Shown here piece after piece: positions 8,964 through 16,760 of a stretch of DNA of 40,841 nt. Source of the stretch: Deltaproteobacteria bacterium (GTDB lineage Bacteria > Desulfobacterota > Binatia > UTPRO1); NCBI GenBank assembly GCA_020848745.1, contig JADLHM010000100.1, forward strand, positions 1 to 40,841, given 5' to 3'. Below the pieces are notes generated by a model. That model searched no databases and was not told the DNA's origin. It saw nothing but the letters and a program-made list of their open reading frames with translations. How positions within the stretch are numbered: the stretch's first letter is position 1; every line of letters begins with the position of its first letter. Position numbers and translations under genes: made by a program.

Positions 8964-9653
8964 GTGGCGGTCGCGGCGTTCTTCGACATCGACGGCACGT
9001 TGATCGCGAAGAACACCGGACCGCTGTACATGAAGTTCCTCCGCCAGCGCGGGGAGATACGGCGGCGCGATGCGGCACGGACCGTCTACCTCTTCCTCCG
9101 CTACAAGCTCGGGCTCCTCGACATCGAGCGCGCGGCGGCGAGCTCGAGCGGGTGGATCCGCGGACGCAGCGAAGAGGCGGTCGCCCGGCACTGCCGCGTG
9201 TGGTACCGCGACATGGTGCGCCAGTACCTGCAGCCGACGCTGGTGCGACGCGTGCGCGAGCATCGCGAGGCGGGACACGTCGTGGCGTTGCTCTCGAGCT
9301 CGACGCCGTACCTCGCGACGCCGCTGGCCGAGGATCTCGGCATCGAACACATGCTGGTGTCGCGTCTGGTGATCGAGGACGGCCGCTTCACGGGTGAGGT
9401 CCATCGGCCCATCTGCTACGGCGCCGGCAAGATCCACTGGGCGCGGCGGTTCGCCGAGGAGCACGGGATCGATCTCGCCGCGAGCTGGTTCTATACGGAT
9501 TCGGTGACGGATCTCCCGATGCTCGAGATCGTCGGGCATCCCGAGATCGTGAATCCCGATCCGCGCCTCCGCCGTCAGGCGCGCAGGCGCGGTTGGCCCG
9601 TCATGCACGTGAGCGTGCGCGACGCGCCGGAGGAGGCGAGCGCGGGACCATGA
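8964..9653 (+). CDS. HAD-IB family phosphatase (SerB-like)
   Basis: A 229-residue haloacid-dehalogenase hydrolase of subfamily IB. Motif I is FFDIDGTL with nucleophile Asp8 and acid/base Asp10, motif II is the LLSSSTP serine, and motif IV is YTDSVTDLPML with the Mg-binding aspartates; the IHWARRFAEE segment supplies the motif III lysine. A helical cap (residues about 15-95) lies between motifs I and II. Family members dephosphorylate phosphoserine, phospholipid intermediates or small metabolites. GTG start, 18 bp after the thiolase stop, suggesting one operon. The ATG of the next gene overlaps its stop by 4 bp. Confidence 0.88.
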   Translation: MAVAAFFDIDGTLIAKNTGPLYMKFLRQRGEIRRRDAARTVYLFLRYKLGLLDIERAAASSSGWIRGRSEEAVARHCRVWYRDMVRQYLQPTLVRRVREHREAGHVVALLSSSTPYLATPLAEDLGIEHMLVSRLVIEDGRFTGEVHRPICYGAGKIHWARRFAEEHGIDLAASWFYTDSVTDLPMLEIVGHPEIVNPDPRLRRQARRRGWPVMHVSVRDAPEEASAGP

Positions 9654-9928
9654 CGAGGCGGAGACGGAAGCGGGGCGGGGCGACGTGGTGGACGATCGTG
9701 CTGGCGATCGCGGCGGCCGGGATGCTTGCGTGGTGGTTCTCCGCGCGCCGCGCCGAGACTCCGGGCCTGCCCGCGAGCCAACCGGGGGCGCGCGCGCTGT
9801 CGGAGGCGCCCGGCGGCCCGCGCGCGGGGCAACCCGACGAGCACGGGCACGACGAGATCACGGGCGACGAGAAGGCGGAGCTCGAGCGTCTGATCCGCGA
9901 GCGGGGCGCCGCGAGCCCCTGGCACTGA
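9650..9928 (+). CDS. Small single-pass membrane protein, hypothetical
   Basis: A 92-residue protein with a basic N-terminus (MTRRRRKRGG), one hydrophobic segment (WWTIVLAIAAAGMLAWWF, about 13-30), a Gly/Pro/Ala-rich linker and a charged C-terminal helix that begins in an unusual cluster, DEHGHDEITGDEKAELERL. The basic N-terminus predicts the tail is outside the cytoplasm. Start chosen because its ATGA overlaps the stop of the HAD gene. No family recognised. The His/Asp/Glu cluster could bind a metal, which would suit the neighbouring corrinoid/metal-binding protein gene, but this is speculation. Confidence 0.65.
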   Translation: MTRRRRKRGGATWWTIVLAIAAAGMLAWWFSARRAETPGLPASQPGARALSEAPGGPRAGQPDEHGHDEITGDEKAELERLIRERGAASPWH

Positions 9929-9941
9929 CGCGGTCCCGAGC

Positions 9942-10748
9942 GTGACGGACGATCTCGGTCGCGAGGTGGCGCTGCCGGAAGCGCCACGACGGATCGTGTC
10001 GCTCGTCCCGAGCCTCACGGAGACGCTCTTCGCGCTTGGCGCGGGGCCGGCGCTCGTCGGCGTCACGCGCTGGTGCGAGGAGCCGGCGCGCGAGGTCGCG
10101 GCGTTGCCGAAGGTCGGGGGGACCAAGAACCCCGACGTCGAGGCGATCGCGGCGCTCGCGCCGGACGTCGTCGTCCTGAACGCCGAGGAGAACCGCCGCG
10201 AGGACTTCACCGCCCTCACCGACCTCGGGATCGCGTGCTTCGTCACCGAGCCGAAGACGATCCACGACGGCATCCGTCTGATCGCGCGGTTGGGCGCGCT
10301 CGTCGGGCGCATCGACGCCGGCGCGGCGATCGCCGCCGAGCAGGAGCGCCGGGTGCGCGCGCTCGTCGCCGCGGTCGCGGGTCGGCCGCCGGCACGCTAC
10401 TTCTGCCCGATCTGGCGAAAACCCTGGATGTCGTTCAACGCCGACACCTACGCGCACGACATGCTGCGGGCCGCCGGCGGCGCGAACGTGTGCGCGGCGG
10501 CGCGCGAGCGGTACCCGACCGTGACGCTGGCGGAGATCGCCGCGGCGGCGCCCGAGGTCGTGTTGTTGCCCGACGAGCCCTACCGCTTCACCGAGAAGGA
10601 CCGTCCGGCGCTGGCGCCACTCGCCGGCACGCCGGCGTTCCGGCTCGGCCGCGTACACTTCGTCGACGGGAAGGCGCTCGCGTGGTACGGGCCGCGCATC
10701 GCCGACGGTCTCACACGTTTCGCGGCGATCTTTTCCGATGCACGCTGA
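9942..10748 (+). CDS. Cobalamin-binding protein, BtuF/helical-backbone metal-receptor family
   Basis: A 268-residue protein of the class III periplasmic binding fold. RRIVSLVPSLTETLFALG is the signature first strand and backbone start; GVTRWCEEP, VGGTKNPDVEAIAALAPDVVVLN and the C-terminal HFVDGKALAWYGPR complete the two-lobed BtuF-like pattern. It lacks a signal peptide: the chain begins MTDDLGREVALP, already at the first domain residues. No btuC/btuD permease genes follow. It may be a cytoplasmic corrinoid-binding protein serving the B12-dependent mutase, or be exported by an unrecognised route. GTG start 13 bp after the small membrane protein gene; part of the same run of genes. Confidence 0.82.
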   Translation: MTDDLGREVALPEAPRRIVSLVPSLTETLFALGAGPALVGVTRWCEEPAREVAALPKVGGTKNPDVEAIAALAPDVVVLNAEENRREDFTALTDLGIACFVTEPKTIHDGIRLIARLGALVGRIDAGAAIAAEQERRVRALVAAVAGRPPARYFCPIWRKPWMSFNADTYAHDMLRAAGGANVCAAARERYPTVTLAEIAAAAPEVVLLPDEPYRFTEKDRPALAPLAGTPAFRLGRVHFVDGKALAWYGPRIADGLTRFAAIFSDAR

Positions 10749-10757
10749 CGTTTCGTG

Positions 10758-10786
10758 GTGACTTTCGCGCGGACGGGGTCTATACA
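10758..10786 (+). promoter_or_regulatory. Predicted promoter of dnaB
   Basis: GTGACT at 10758-10763, 17-bp spacer, TATACA at 10781-10786. The predicted transcript start is near 10793, giving a leader of roughly 18 nt that contains the CCCCCGGGGG self-complementary run. Both hexamers match consensus at four or five positions. Confidence 0.4.
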
Positions 10787-10810
10787 CTCCCTCCCCCGGG
10801 GGTGGTGACG

Positions 10811-12235
10811 ATGGCTTCGATCGAGGAGAATCTCCGCAAGATTCCGCCGCAGAACCTCGAAGCCGAGGAATCGGTGCTGGGCGGCATCCTCCTCGACAAC
10901 CACGCCTGCAATCTCGTCCTGCCGATCCTGCGCTCGGAGCATTTCTACCGGGAAGCGCACCGCAAGATCTTCACCGCGATGGTCGGCCTGAACGAGAACG
11001 GCGCGCCGGTCGACATCGTGACGCTCACCGAGGCGCTCCGTCAGCGTGGCCAGCTCCAGGACGTCGGCGGCGCCACCTTCATCGCCGAGCTCGCGAACCG
11101 CGTGCCGACGGCGGCCAACGCCGAGCACTACGCCAAGATCGTCCGTGAGAAGGCGATCCTGCGCGGCCTCATCTCCACGGCCACCGAGATCGCGACCGAG
11201 GCCTACGGCAACCAGACCGACGTCGAGAAGTTCGTCGACATCGCCGAATCGAAGATCTTCGCGATCGCCGAGCAGAAGGTGACGACGGAGTTCTACCCGA
11301 TCGGCGACCTCCTGCCGCCCGCCATCAAGGAGATCGAGAAGCTCTTCGACCGCAAGGAGATGGTGACCGGCGTGCCGACCGGCTTCCACGATCTCGACCG
11401 GATGAGCTCCGGCATGCACCCCGGCGACCTCATCATCGTCGCCGGGCGTCCCGGCATGGGCAAGACCGCACTGGCCCTCAACATCGGCACCAGCGCCGCG
11501 CAGCAGGCCGGCATCGGCGTCGCCATCTTCTCGCTCGAGATGTCGAAGGAGCAGCTCGTGCTCCGCATGCTCTGCTCCGAGGCGCTGGTGAACTACCAGG
11601 ACGTGCGCTCGGGGCGGCTCCACGAGAAGGATTTCGCGAAGCTCGCGAGTGCCGCCGGCGCGCTCCACCAGTCGGTGATCTACATCGACGACGCGGCGGG
11701 CCTGTCGGTGCTGGAGCTCCGCGCCAAGGCCCGGCGCCTGAAGCGCGAGATCCACGCCCGCGGCGGACGCCTCGGGCTCATCGTCATCGACTATATGCAG
11801 CTCATGCGCGGGTCCGGCCGCACCGATTCGCGCGAGCAGGAGATCTCGGAGATCTCGCGCTCGCTGAAGGCCCTCGCCAAACAGCTCGAGCTCCCGGTCA
11901 TCGCGCTCTCGCAGTTGAACCGGCGCGTCGAGGAGAAGGGCGCGGACCGCCGGCCGGTCATGGCCAACCTCCGCGAGTCCGGCGCGATCGAGCAGGACGC
12001 CGACATGATCCTCTTCGTCTACCGCGAGGCCGCGTACAACAAGGAGCTCGGGCCCGAGGAGGAGCGCGAGGCCGAGATCATCATCGGCAAACAGCGCAAC
12101 GGTCCGACCGGCACGGTGAACGTGACCTTTCGCAAGGAGTTCATGCGCTTCGCCGATCGCGCCCTCTCGAGCGACGAGGCCTACGAGCACAGCTCGCCGT
12201 TCAGCGAGCGCGACTACGACATGCCGGAGATTTAG
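10811..12235 (+). CDS. dnaB: Replicative DNA helicase DnaB
   Basis: A 474-residue hexameric helicase that unwinds DNA at the fork and recruits primase. The N-terminal domain (about 8-120, PPQNLEAEESVLGGILLD) is standard. The linker helix precedes the RecA-like C-terminal domain with Walker A GRPGMGKTA (212-220), FSLEMSKEQL, Walker B LIVIDYMQLM and the arginine-finger region MANLRESGAIEQDAD. Full length, no intein in the usual insertion sites. Start at the ATG at 10811; two GTG codons at 10802 and 10805 are in frame and possible. ThiE converges on it with a 30-bp gap. Confidence 0.97.
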   Translation: MASIEENLRKIPPQNLEAEESVLGGILLDNHACNLVLPILRSEHFYREAHRKIFTAMVGLNENGAPVDIVTLTEALRQRGQLQDVGGATFIAELANRVPTAANAEHYAKIVREKAILRGLISTATEIATEAYGNQTDVEKFVDIAESKIFAIAEQKVTTEFYPIGDLLPPAIKEIEKLFDRKEMVTGVPTGFHDLDRMSSGMHPGDLIIVAGRPGMGKTALALNIGTSAAQQAGIGVAIFSLEMSKEQLVLRMLCSEALVNYQDVRSGRLHEKDFAKLASAAGALHQSVIYIDDAAGLSVLELRAKARRLKREIHARGGRLGLIVIDYMQLMRGSGRTDSREQEISEISRSLKALAKQLELPVIALSQLNRRVEEKGADRRPVMANLRESGAIEQDADMILFVYREAAYNKELGPEEEREAEIIIGKQRNGPTGTVNVTFRKEFMRFADRALSSDEAYEHSSPFSERDYDMPEI

Positions 12236-12265
12236 CAGGATGCTGCACGGAGATCCGGCGGCGCT

Positions 12266-12886
12266 CTACCGCTCGAGCAGCGCCAGGAGCTCGGCGGTTG
12301 CGCGTTCGACGTCCGGCGCGCGCGCGAGCGCGCCGATCACCGCGACTGCGTCGGCGCCCGCGGCGAGCACGGCGGGCGCGGTCGCGGCGGTGATGCCGCC
12401 GATCGCGACCAGGGGGATGGTCGTGAGCGTGCGCGCGTTCTTCAAGCGCTCGCAGCCGAGCACGGGATCCGCGGTGCGCTTGCTGGTCGTCGCGTAGATC
12501 GGCCCGAAGGCGAGGTAGTCGGCGGCTGCGCGGCGCGCGTCGGCGAGCTGGGTCTCGCTGTGGGTCGAGAACCCGACCAGGCGACCCGGCTCGAGCACGG
12601 CGCGGGCCGCGGCGACCGGGAGGTCTTCCTGACCGAGATGCACTCCATCGGCGCCGCACGCGCGCGCGACGTCGGCGCGGTCGTTCACGATGAAGGTCGC
12701 GCCAGCGGCGGCGGTGAGCTCGCGCACTCGCTCCGCGGCCGCCAGGAGATCGCCGGTGGCGGCGGTCTTGAGGCGGAGCTGGAGCAGGCGCGCGCCGCCG
12801 GCCACCATGGCGCGCGCGAGCGCGACCGGATCCCGCCCGGTGTCGAGCGGATCGACGATCGCGTAGAGCCTCGAGGGCAGCGTCAC
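12266..12886 (-). CDS. thiE: Thiamine phosphate synthase
   Basis: A 206-residue TIM-barrel enzyme joining the pyrimidine and thiazole phosphates to make thiamine monophosphate. RLYAIVDPL opens the barrel, LLQLRLK is the pyrophosphate-binding strand, FIVNDRADVA and GADGVHLGQEDLP are the signature blocks, YLAFGPIYATTSKRTADP carries the phosphate-binding TxTK-type loop, and VAIGGITAATAPAVLAAGADAVAVIG closes the barrel. The start ATG overlaps the stop of the ntrC-type gene by 4 bp, so it is translated from the nitrogen-regulator mRNA. No other thi gene is nearby. Confidence 0.95.
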   Translation of the reverse strand: MTLPSRLYAIVDPLDTGRDPVALARAMVAGGARLLQLRLKTAATGDLLAAAERVRELTAAAGATFIVNDRADVARACGADGVHLGQEDLPVAAARAVLEPGRLVGFSTHSETQLADARRAAADYLAFGPIYATTSKRTADPVLGCERLKNARTLTTIPLVAIGGITAATAPAVLAAGADAVAVIGALARAPDVERATAELLALLER

Positions 12887-14310
12887 GAGCCGCCGCGCGG
12901 GACGGGGATGCCGAGCGCGGTCAGCTTCTTCCGGAGCGTGTTCCGGTTGATGCCGAGGAGGTCCGCCGCGCGCAGCTGGTTGCCGCCGGTCTGCTCGAGC
13001 ACGAGCTCGATGAGGGGTCGTTCGACCGCCGCGACCACGGCGGCGTGCAGGTCCTTGCCGGGACGACTCGGGTCGTTCACCAGGGCGGCGACGGCGCTGC
13101 GCAGAGTCTCGGCGAGGGAGCCGGCGAGCGCGGGCGGGGGCGCCGCCTCGGGGAGCTGCAGGTCGGCCTCGGTCAGCGTCTGTCCCGGCGCCAGCACGGC
13201 GGCGCGCACGAGCGTGTTCTCGAGCTCCCGGACGTTCCCCTGCCAGGGATGGCGGACGAGCAGCGCCTCGGCCTCCGGCGTGATGCCGCTGATATCGGTG
13301 CCCATCTCCGCGTTGGTCTTCGCGAGGAAGTGGCGGATGAGCTGCGGGATGTCGCCGCGGCGCTCGCGGAGCGGCGGCACCGCGATCGGGACGACCTTCA
13401 GGCGGAAATAGAGGTCCTCGCGAAAGCGTCCCTCGCGGACGGCGCGCTCGAGCCCTTGGTTGGTCGCGGCGATGATGCGAGCGTCGGCCTTGATGACGGC
13501 CGCGCCGCCGACCCGGCTGAACTCCTTCTCCTGGAGCACGCGCAGGAGCTTCACCTGCAGCTCGATCGGCATGTCGCCGATCTCGTCGAGGAAGAGGGTG
13601 CCGCCGGCGGCGGTCTCGAAGCGGCCGATCCGGCGCTCGTTGGCCCCCGTGAAGGCGCCGCGCTCGTGGCCGAAGATCTCGCTCTCGAGGAGGTCGCGCG
13701 GGATCGCCGAGCAGTTGAGCGCCACGAACGGTCCGCTCCAGCGCGGCGAGTGCGCGTGGATGGCGCGCGCGATCAGCTCCTTGCCGGTGCCGCTCTCGCC
13801 TTCGATGAGGACCGTCGCGTCGCTGTTCGCGAGCCGGCCGATCGTCTTGAAGATCTCCTGCATCGCGGGGCTCGTGCCGATCAGGGTGACGCCGGGCTCG
13901 TAGCGGCCGGCGACCTCGGTGCGGATGCGGCCGACGGTGTCCTTGAGCTTGTGCATCTCGGAGGCGCGCATGACGAGCGTCCGCGCCTCGTCGAGATCGA
14001 AGGGCTTGGTGAGGTAGTTGAAGGCGCCGCGCTTCATCGCCTCGATCGCGTTCGCCATCGTATTCTGCGCGGTGATGACGATCACGATCACGGGTGTCCC
14101 GACCTCGCGGACGCGTTGCAGCACGTCGAGCCCGCTCATGTGCGGCATGCGGACGTCGAGGATGGCGACGTCGAACGCGCCGCCGATCAGCCGCGCGAGC
14201 GCCTCGTCGCCCGTGCTCGCCACCTCCACCTCGTGGCCCGCCTGCGTGAGCGCGGTCGAGAGGACGAGGCGAATCGACTCTTCGTCGTCCGCGATCAGGA
14301 CCCGCGCCAT
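12883..14310 (-). CDS. Sigma-54-dependent response regulator, NtrC family
   Basis: A 475-residue, three-domain activator. The receiver (1-120) carries Asp8-Asp9 and phosphoacceptor Asp52 (LDVRMP). The AAA+ domain has Walker A GESGTGKE (171-178), the sigma-54 contact loop GAFTGA (218-223), Walker B GGTLFLDEIGD (236-246) and the arginine-finger segment FREDLYFRLKVVPI. The C-terminal Fis-type helix-turn-helix is NQLRAADLLGINRNTLRKKL. It activates promoters read by RNA polymerase with sigma-54 after phosphorylation by its kinase. Its ATG shares one base with the TGA of the upstream kinase gene (TGATG), the usual ntrBC coupling. It closely follows the NtrC layout, so nitrogen control is the best guess. 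Confidence 0.93.
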   Translation of the reverse strand: MARVLIADDEESIRLVLSTALTQAGHEVEVASTGDEALARLIGGAFDVAILDVRMPHMSGLDVLQRVREVGTPVIVIVITAQNTMANAIEAMKRGAFNYLTKPFDLDEARTLVMRASEMHKLKDTVGRIRTEVAGRYEPGVTLIGTSPAMQEIFKTIGRLANSDATVLIEGESGTGKELIARAIHAHSPRWSGPFVALNCSAIPRDLLESEIFGHERGAFTGANERRIGRFETAAGGTLFLDEIGDMPIELQVKLLRVLQEKEFSRVGGAAVIKADARIIAATNQGLERAVREGRFREDLYFRLKVVPIAVPPLRERRGDIPQLIRHFLAKTNAEMGTDISGITPEAEALLVRHPWQGNVRELENTLVRAAVLAPGQTLTEADLQLPEAAPPPALAGSLAETLRSAVAALVNDPSRPGKDLHAAVVAAVERPLIELVLEQTGGNQLRAADLLGINRNTLRKKLTALGIPVPRGGS

Positions 14311-15470
14311 CAGCTCGACTCCCCGGGCATCGCGACCGGGAGGCTCACGCGAAAGCGCGTCCAGCGCCCGGGCTCGCTCTCGACGCGCAAGAGGCCGCCG
14401 TGCTGCGCCACCAGGCGGTCACTCACGGCGAGTCCGAGGCCGGTGCCTTTGTTCTTGGTGGTGAAGAACGGCGTGAAGATGCGTTCATGGTCTTCGGGCT
14501 CGATGCCCGGCCCGCTGTCCTCGACCTCGACCGAGAGGTACTGACGGCTCCGGCCCTGACCAGCGGTGCGGACGTGGAAGTCCGTCTCCATGCGGGTGGT
14601 GATCGTGAGCGTCCCCCGGCGTTCCATCGCTTCGAGCGCGTTCTTGACGAGGTTCAGGAACACCTGGCGGATCCGCGCCTCGTCGGCCCAGACGTCCGGC
14701 AAGCTCGGGTCGAAGTTCAAGCGGACGGTGAGCTTGTTGGCGGCGGCGGCGCGCTCGAGGGTCAGCACTTCCTGCAACAGGCGGTGGATGTTGACCGCGC
14801 CGAGCCGGAGCCGAGGCGGCCGGGTGAGCTCGAGGAGCTGCTCGAGCAGGTTCGAGACCCGATCGACCTCGCGCGTGATGAGCGAGGTGAAGCGCAGTCC
14901 CTCGGGATCCGCCTTCAGCGTGTCCGCGAGGAGCTGGGCCGCACCCTTGATGCCGCCGAGCGGGTTCTTGATCTCGTGGGCCAGACCCGCGGCGACCGCC
15001 GCGAGCTCGCCGACCCGGCTGCCGCGCTCGCCGGTGTCCGTGAGCGCGCGCGTCGCGACGACGTCGTGGAGGACCAGCATGCTCCCGACGGTCATGCCTT
15101 CGCTGTCGATCACCGGAGACGCCGTGAGGCGCACCGTCGCGCGCCGTCCGAACGGCGCGGCGAGCTCGCCGCTGTCGGCGACGCGCCGGCCCTCACCGTG
15201 GAGGAACGCCGTGATCCGTTCCGCGAGCCAGTGGTGGCCGGCGAACATCTGGATCGCCGGCTTGCCGCCCGCGTGCTTTGCCGAGACCGCGGTCAGGTCT
15301 TCGGCGCCGGGGCTCATGAAGACGACGCGCCCGGCGGTGTCGAGAAGGATCAGGCCGTCGCCGAGACTCGCGAGGACGTCTTCGGCGTACTTGTTCAGGA
15401 ACTGTTCGGCGGGGGCCGCGGCGGTTTGGGGGTCGAGGTCGACCACGCGGTGGCGCGCTGGATCGCTCAT
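14310..15470 (-). CDS. NtrB-type sensor histidine kinase
   Basis: A 386-residue cytoplasmic kinase with no membrane segment, as in NtrB/GlnL. A PAS domain (about 28-140) is followed by the HisKA H-box GLAHEIKNPLGG with phospho-acceptor His165, N-box NLVKNALEAM (Asn273 and Asn277), the DSGPGI G1 box and FTPFFTTKNKGTGLGLA (F and G2 boxes). It phosphorylates the adjacent NtrC-type regulator, overlapping it by one base. The frame extends to 15536, but the ATG at 15470 (MSDPARHRVV) gives the normal length and leaves a 96-bp divergent promoter space to ispF. Known NtrB proteins are controlled by PII; no glnB is in this window. Confidence 0.92.
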   Translation of the reverse strand: MSDPARHRVVDLDPQTAAAPAEQFLNKYAEDVLASLGDGLILLDTAGRVVFMSPGAEDLTAVSAKHAGGKPAIQMFAGHHWLAERITAFLHGEGRRVADSGELAAPFGRRATVRLTASPVIDSEGMTVGSMLVLHDVVATRALTDTGERGSRVGELAAVAAGLAHEIKNPLGGIKGAAQLLADTLKADPEGLRFTSLITREVDRVSNLLEQLLELTRPPRLRLGAVNIHRLLQEVLTLERAAAANKLTVRLNFDPSLPDVWADEARIRQVFLNLVKNALEAMERRGTLTITTRMETDFHVRTAGQGRSRQYLSVEVEDSGPGIEPEDHERIFTPFFTTKNKGTGLGLAVSDRLVAQHGGLLRVESEPGRWTRFRVSLPVAMPGESS

Positions 15471-15529
15471 GACTCGAAGGGCGCACGCTATCACGGCCCG
15501 TTGCGTCCCGCACCGGGATGGGGGGCGGT

Positions 15530-15558
15530 TTGACACCCGTTCCGACGGCTCCTAGCTT
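15530..15558 (+). promoter_or_regulatory. Predicted ispF promoter (leaderless type)
   Basis: Perfect TTGACA at 15530-15535, 17-bp spacer, TAGCTT at 15553-15558. The GTG start is at 15567, eight bases after the -10, so the mRNA should start at or very near the initiation codon. No Shine-Dalgarno. The geometry is the same as at 6449-6488. Confidence 0.6.
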
Positions 15559-15566
15559 CGCGCTCC

Positions 15567-16049
15567 GTGTCGGCGTTTCGGATCGGGCAGGGCTACGACA
15601 TCCATCCCCTCGCGAGCGGCCGTCGCCTCGTACTCGGCGGGGTCGAGATCCCGCACGATCGCGGCCTTGCGGGGCATTCGGACGCGGATGCGGTCCTCCA
15701 TGCGGTGACGGACGCGCTGCTCGGCGCGCTCGGCGCGGGGGACATCGGGCGGCACTTCTCCGATCGCGATCCGCGCCACCGGGATCGGCCGAGCCGCGAG
15801 TTCGTCGCCGAGACGATGGCGATGGTGCGCGCCCGGGGGTGGCGCGTCGCGAACGTCGACGTGACGGTGCACGCGGAGGCGCCGAAGCTCGCGCCATACC
15901 TCGACGCCATGCGGACGATCCTCGCCGAGCTTCTCGGCGTCGCGTCCGACGCCGCCAACGTGAAGGCGACGCGCGGCGAGGGGCTCGGCGCGATCGGCCG
16001 CGCCGAGGGGATCGCGGCGCAGGCGGCGGTCCTGCTCGAGAGAGCGTGA
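15567..16049 (+). CDS. ispF: 2-C-methyl-D-erythritol 2,4-cyclodiphosphate synthase
   Basis: A 160-residue enzyme of the non-mevalonate isoprenoid pathway, converting CDP-methylerythritol 2-phosphate into the cyclic diphosphate with loss of CMP. Zinc ligands Asp11, His13 (GYDIHPL) and His45 (HSDADAVLH) are in place; [15 protein letters not shown] and the C-terminal [22 protein letters not shown] bind substrate and CMP. Full length. ispD, often fused or adjacent, is not here. The isoprenoid made could feed the geranylgeranyl-reductase-like enzyme at 6486, a loose link only. Confidence 0.97.
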   Translation: MSAFRIGQGYDIHPLASGRRLVLGGVEIPHDRGLAGHSDADAVLHAVTDALLGALGAGDIGRHFSDRDPRHRDRPSREFVAETMAMVRARGWRVANVDVTVHAEAPKLAPYLDAMRTILAELLGVASDAANVKATRGEGLGAIGRAEGIAAQAAVLLERA

Positions 16050-16059
16050 CGCCGGGCAT

Positions 16060-16112
16060 AGAGCCAATCCCACACGGTGCCGCGGCCGGCGGCACCGTGT
16101 GGGACAGGCTCT
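16060..16112. terminator. Long palindrome between convergent genes, possible bidirectional terminator or REP-like element
   Basis: Arms 16060-16083 and 16089-16112 pair over 24 positions with a two-base mismatch (AA against TG) around a 5-nt loop (GGCCG). It begins 11 bases after the ispF stop and touches the last base of the convergent FmdB gene. The stem could stop transcription from both sides, but no T run follows on either strand. Its size is close to that of the 3769-3824 palindrome while the sequence is unrelated. Confidence 0.65.
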
Positions 16113-16474
16113 CAGTCGTCGCCCGAGTCGCCGCCGCCGGCGTCGTCGTCGAAGGATCCCGACGCCATCTCCTCCGCCATCTCGTCGACGTCGCCGCCAC
16201 CGCCGACCTCGTCGCCCATCTCGCGGTTCATCTTCTTCATCCAGCGCGCGACGCTCGCGGGGTCGTTCTCGTCGAGTCCGCTCAGGCTCGACGGGTCGGT
16301 GAGCGACTCGAGCCGTGACTCCTCCGAGCGACCCATCGCGAAGCGCGACATCACGCGCTCGAGCGTGCGGGCGCCGCAGCGGTCGCACACCTCGTCGACG
16401 GTCTCGCTGGCGCGCAACGTGAGGATCGTGACGCGCTTCTTGCAGCTCGTGCAGCGGTACTCGTAGAGCGGCAT
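16112..16474 (-). CDS. FmdB-family zinc-ribbon protein
   Basis: A 120-residue protein starting MPLYEYRC, the hallmark of the FmdB/CxxC-CxxC small regulatory family. One zinc ribbon is formed by Cys8, Cys11, Cys30 and Cys33 (CTSC and CDRC). The rest is a charged helix (WMKKMNREMGDEV) and a strongly acidic Gly/Asp tail. The ATG at 16474 is chosen over the open frame to 16522 because the family begins at MPLYEY. Function is not established for the family; a role in regulation or complex assembly has been proposed for relatives. It ends inside the palindrome shared with ispF. Confidence 0.85.
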   Translation of the reverse strand: MPLYEYRCTSCKKRVTILTLRASETVDEVCDRCGARTLERVMSRFAMGRSEESRLESLTDPSSLSGLDENDPASVARWMKKMNREMGDEVGGGGDVDEMAEEMASGSFDDDAGGGDSGDD

Positions 16475-16675
16475 CGGGCCGCACCTTGCGACGATCGACG
16501 CCGACGCGCAAGCGCGACGCATTGCGGCCGCGACCCCTCTACGACGGCGACGCAGGCGGGCCGCTGCCGGGGGAATACGAATCCGCGGCGCGCCGGCGTC
16601 GCATGCATCGCACGCCGAGCCGGCAGAGGTGCCTCATTGTGGAGCGGAGCTTCGCGACCCAGGGCATGTTTTCTC
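16475..16675. other. Divergent intergenic region
   Basis: Space between the FmdB-family gene and the promoter of the next rightward gene. I see no conserved open frame, repeat or RNA gene in it. Confidence 0.4.
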
Positions 16676-16704
16676 TTGGAGGGCGAGTGTCCGTACGCTA
16701 AGGA
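16676..16704 (+). promoter_or_regulatory. Predicted promoter of the exported propeller genes
   Basis: TTGGAG at 16676-16681, 17-bp spacer, TAAGGA at 16699-16704. Predicted start near 16711, leaving about 50 nt of leader before the GTG at 16761, which has GGAG at 16748-16751. Confidence 0.4.
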
Positions 16705-16760
16705 ACACCTGCCGCCAGTCGGTCGAGATCCGTCGTGACGCAAGTTCGGAGTCGTTCCTG

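Noticed and set aside
6471-9608. Very long minus-strand open frame (about 1045 residues) across the flavoprotein, thiolase and HAD genes
   Set aside because: Arg/Asp/His-rich without domains; antisense shadow of three clear genes, caused by GC-rich codon bias.
10793-10802. CCCCCGGGGG before dnaB as a terminator
   Set aside because: No loop or T tract, and it lies within the predicted short leader; more likely incidental.
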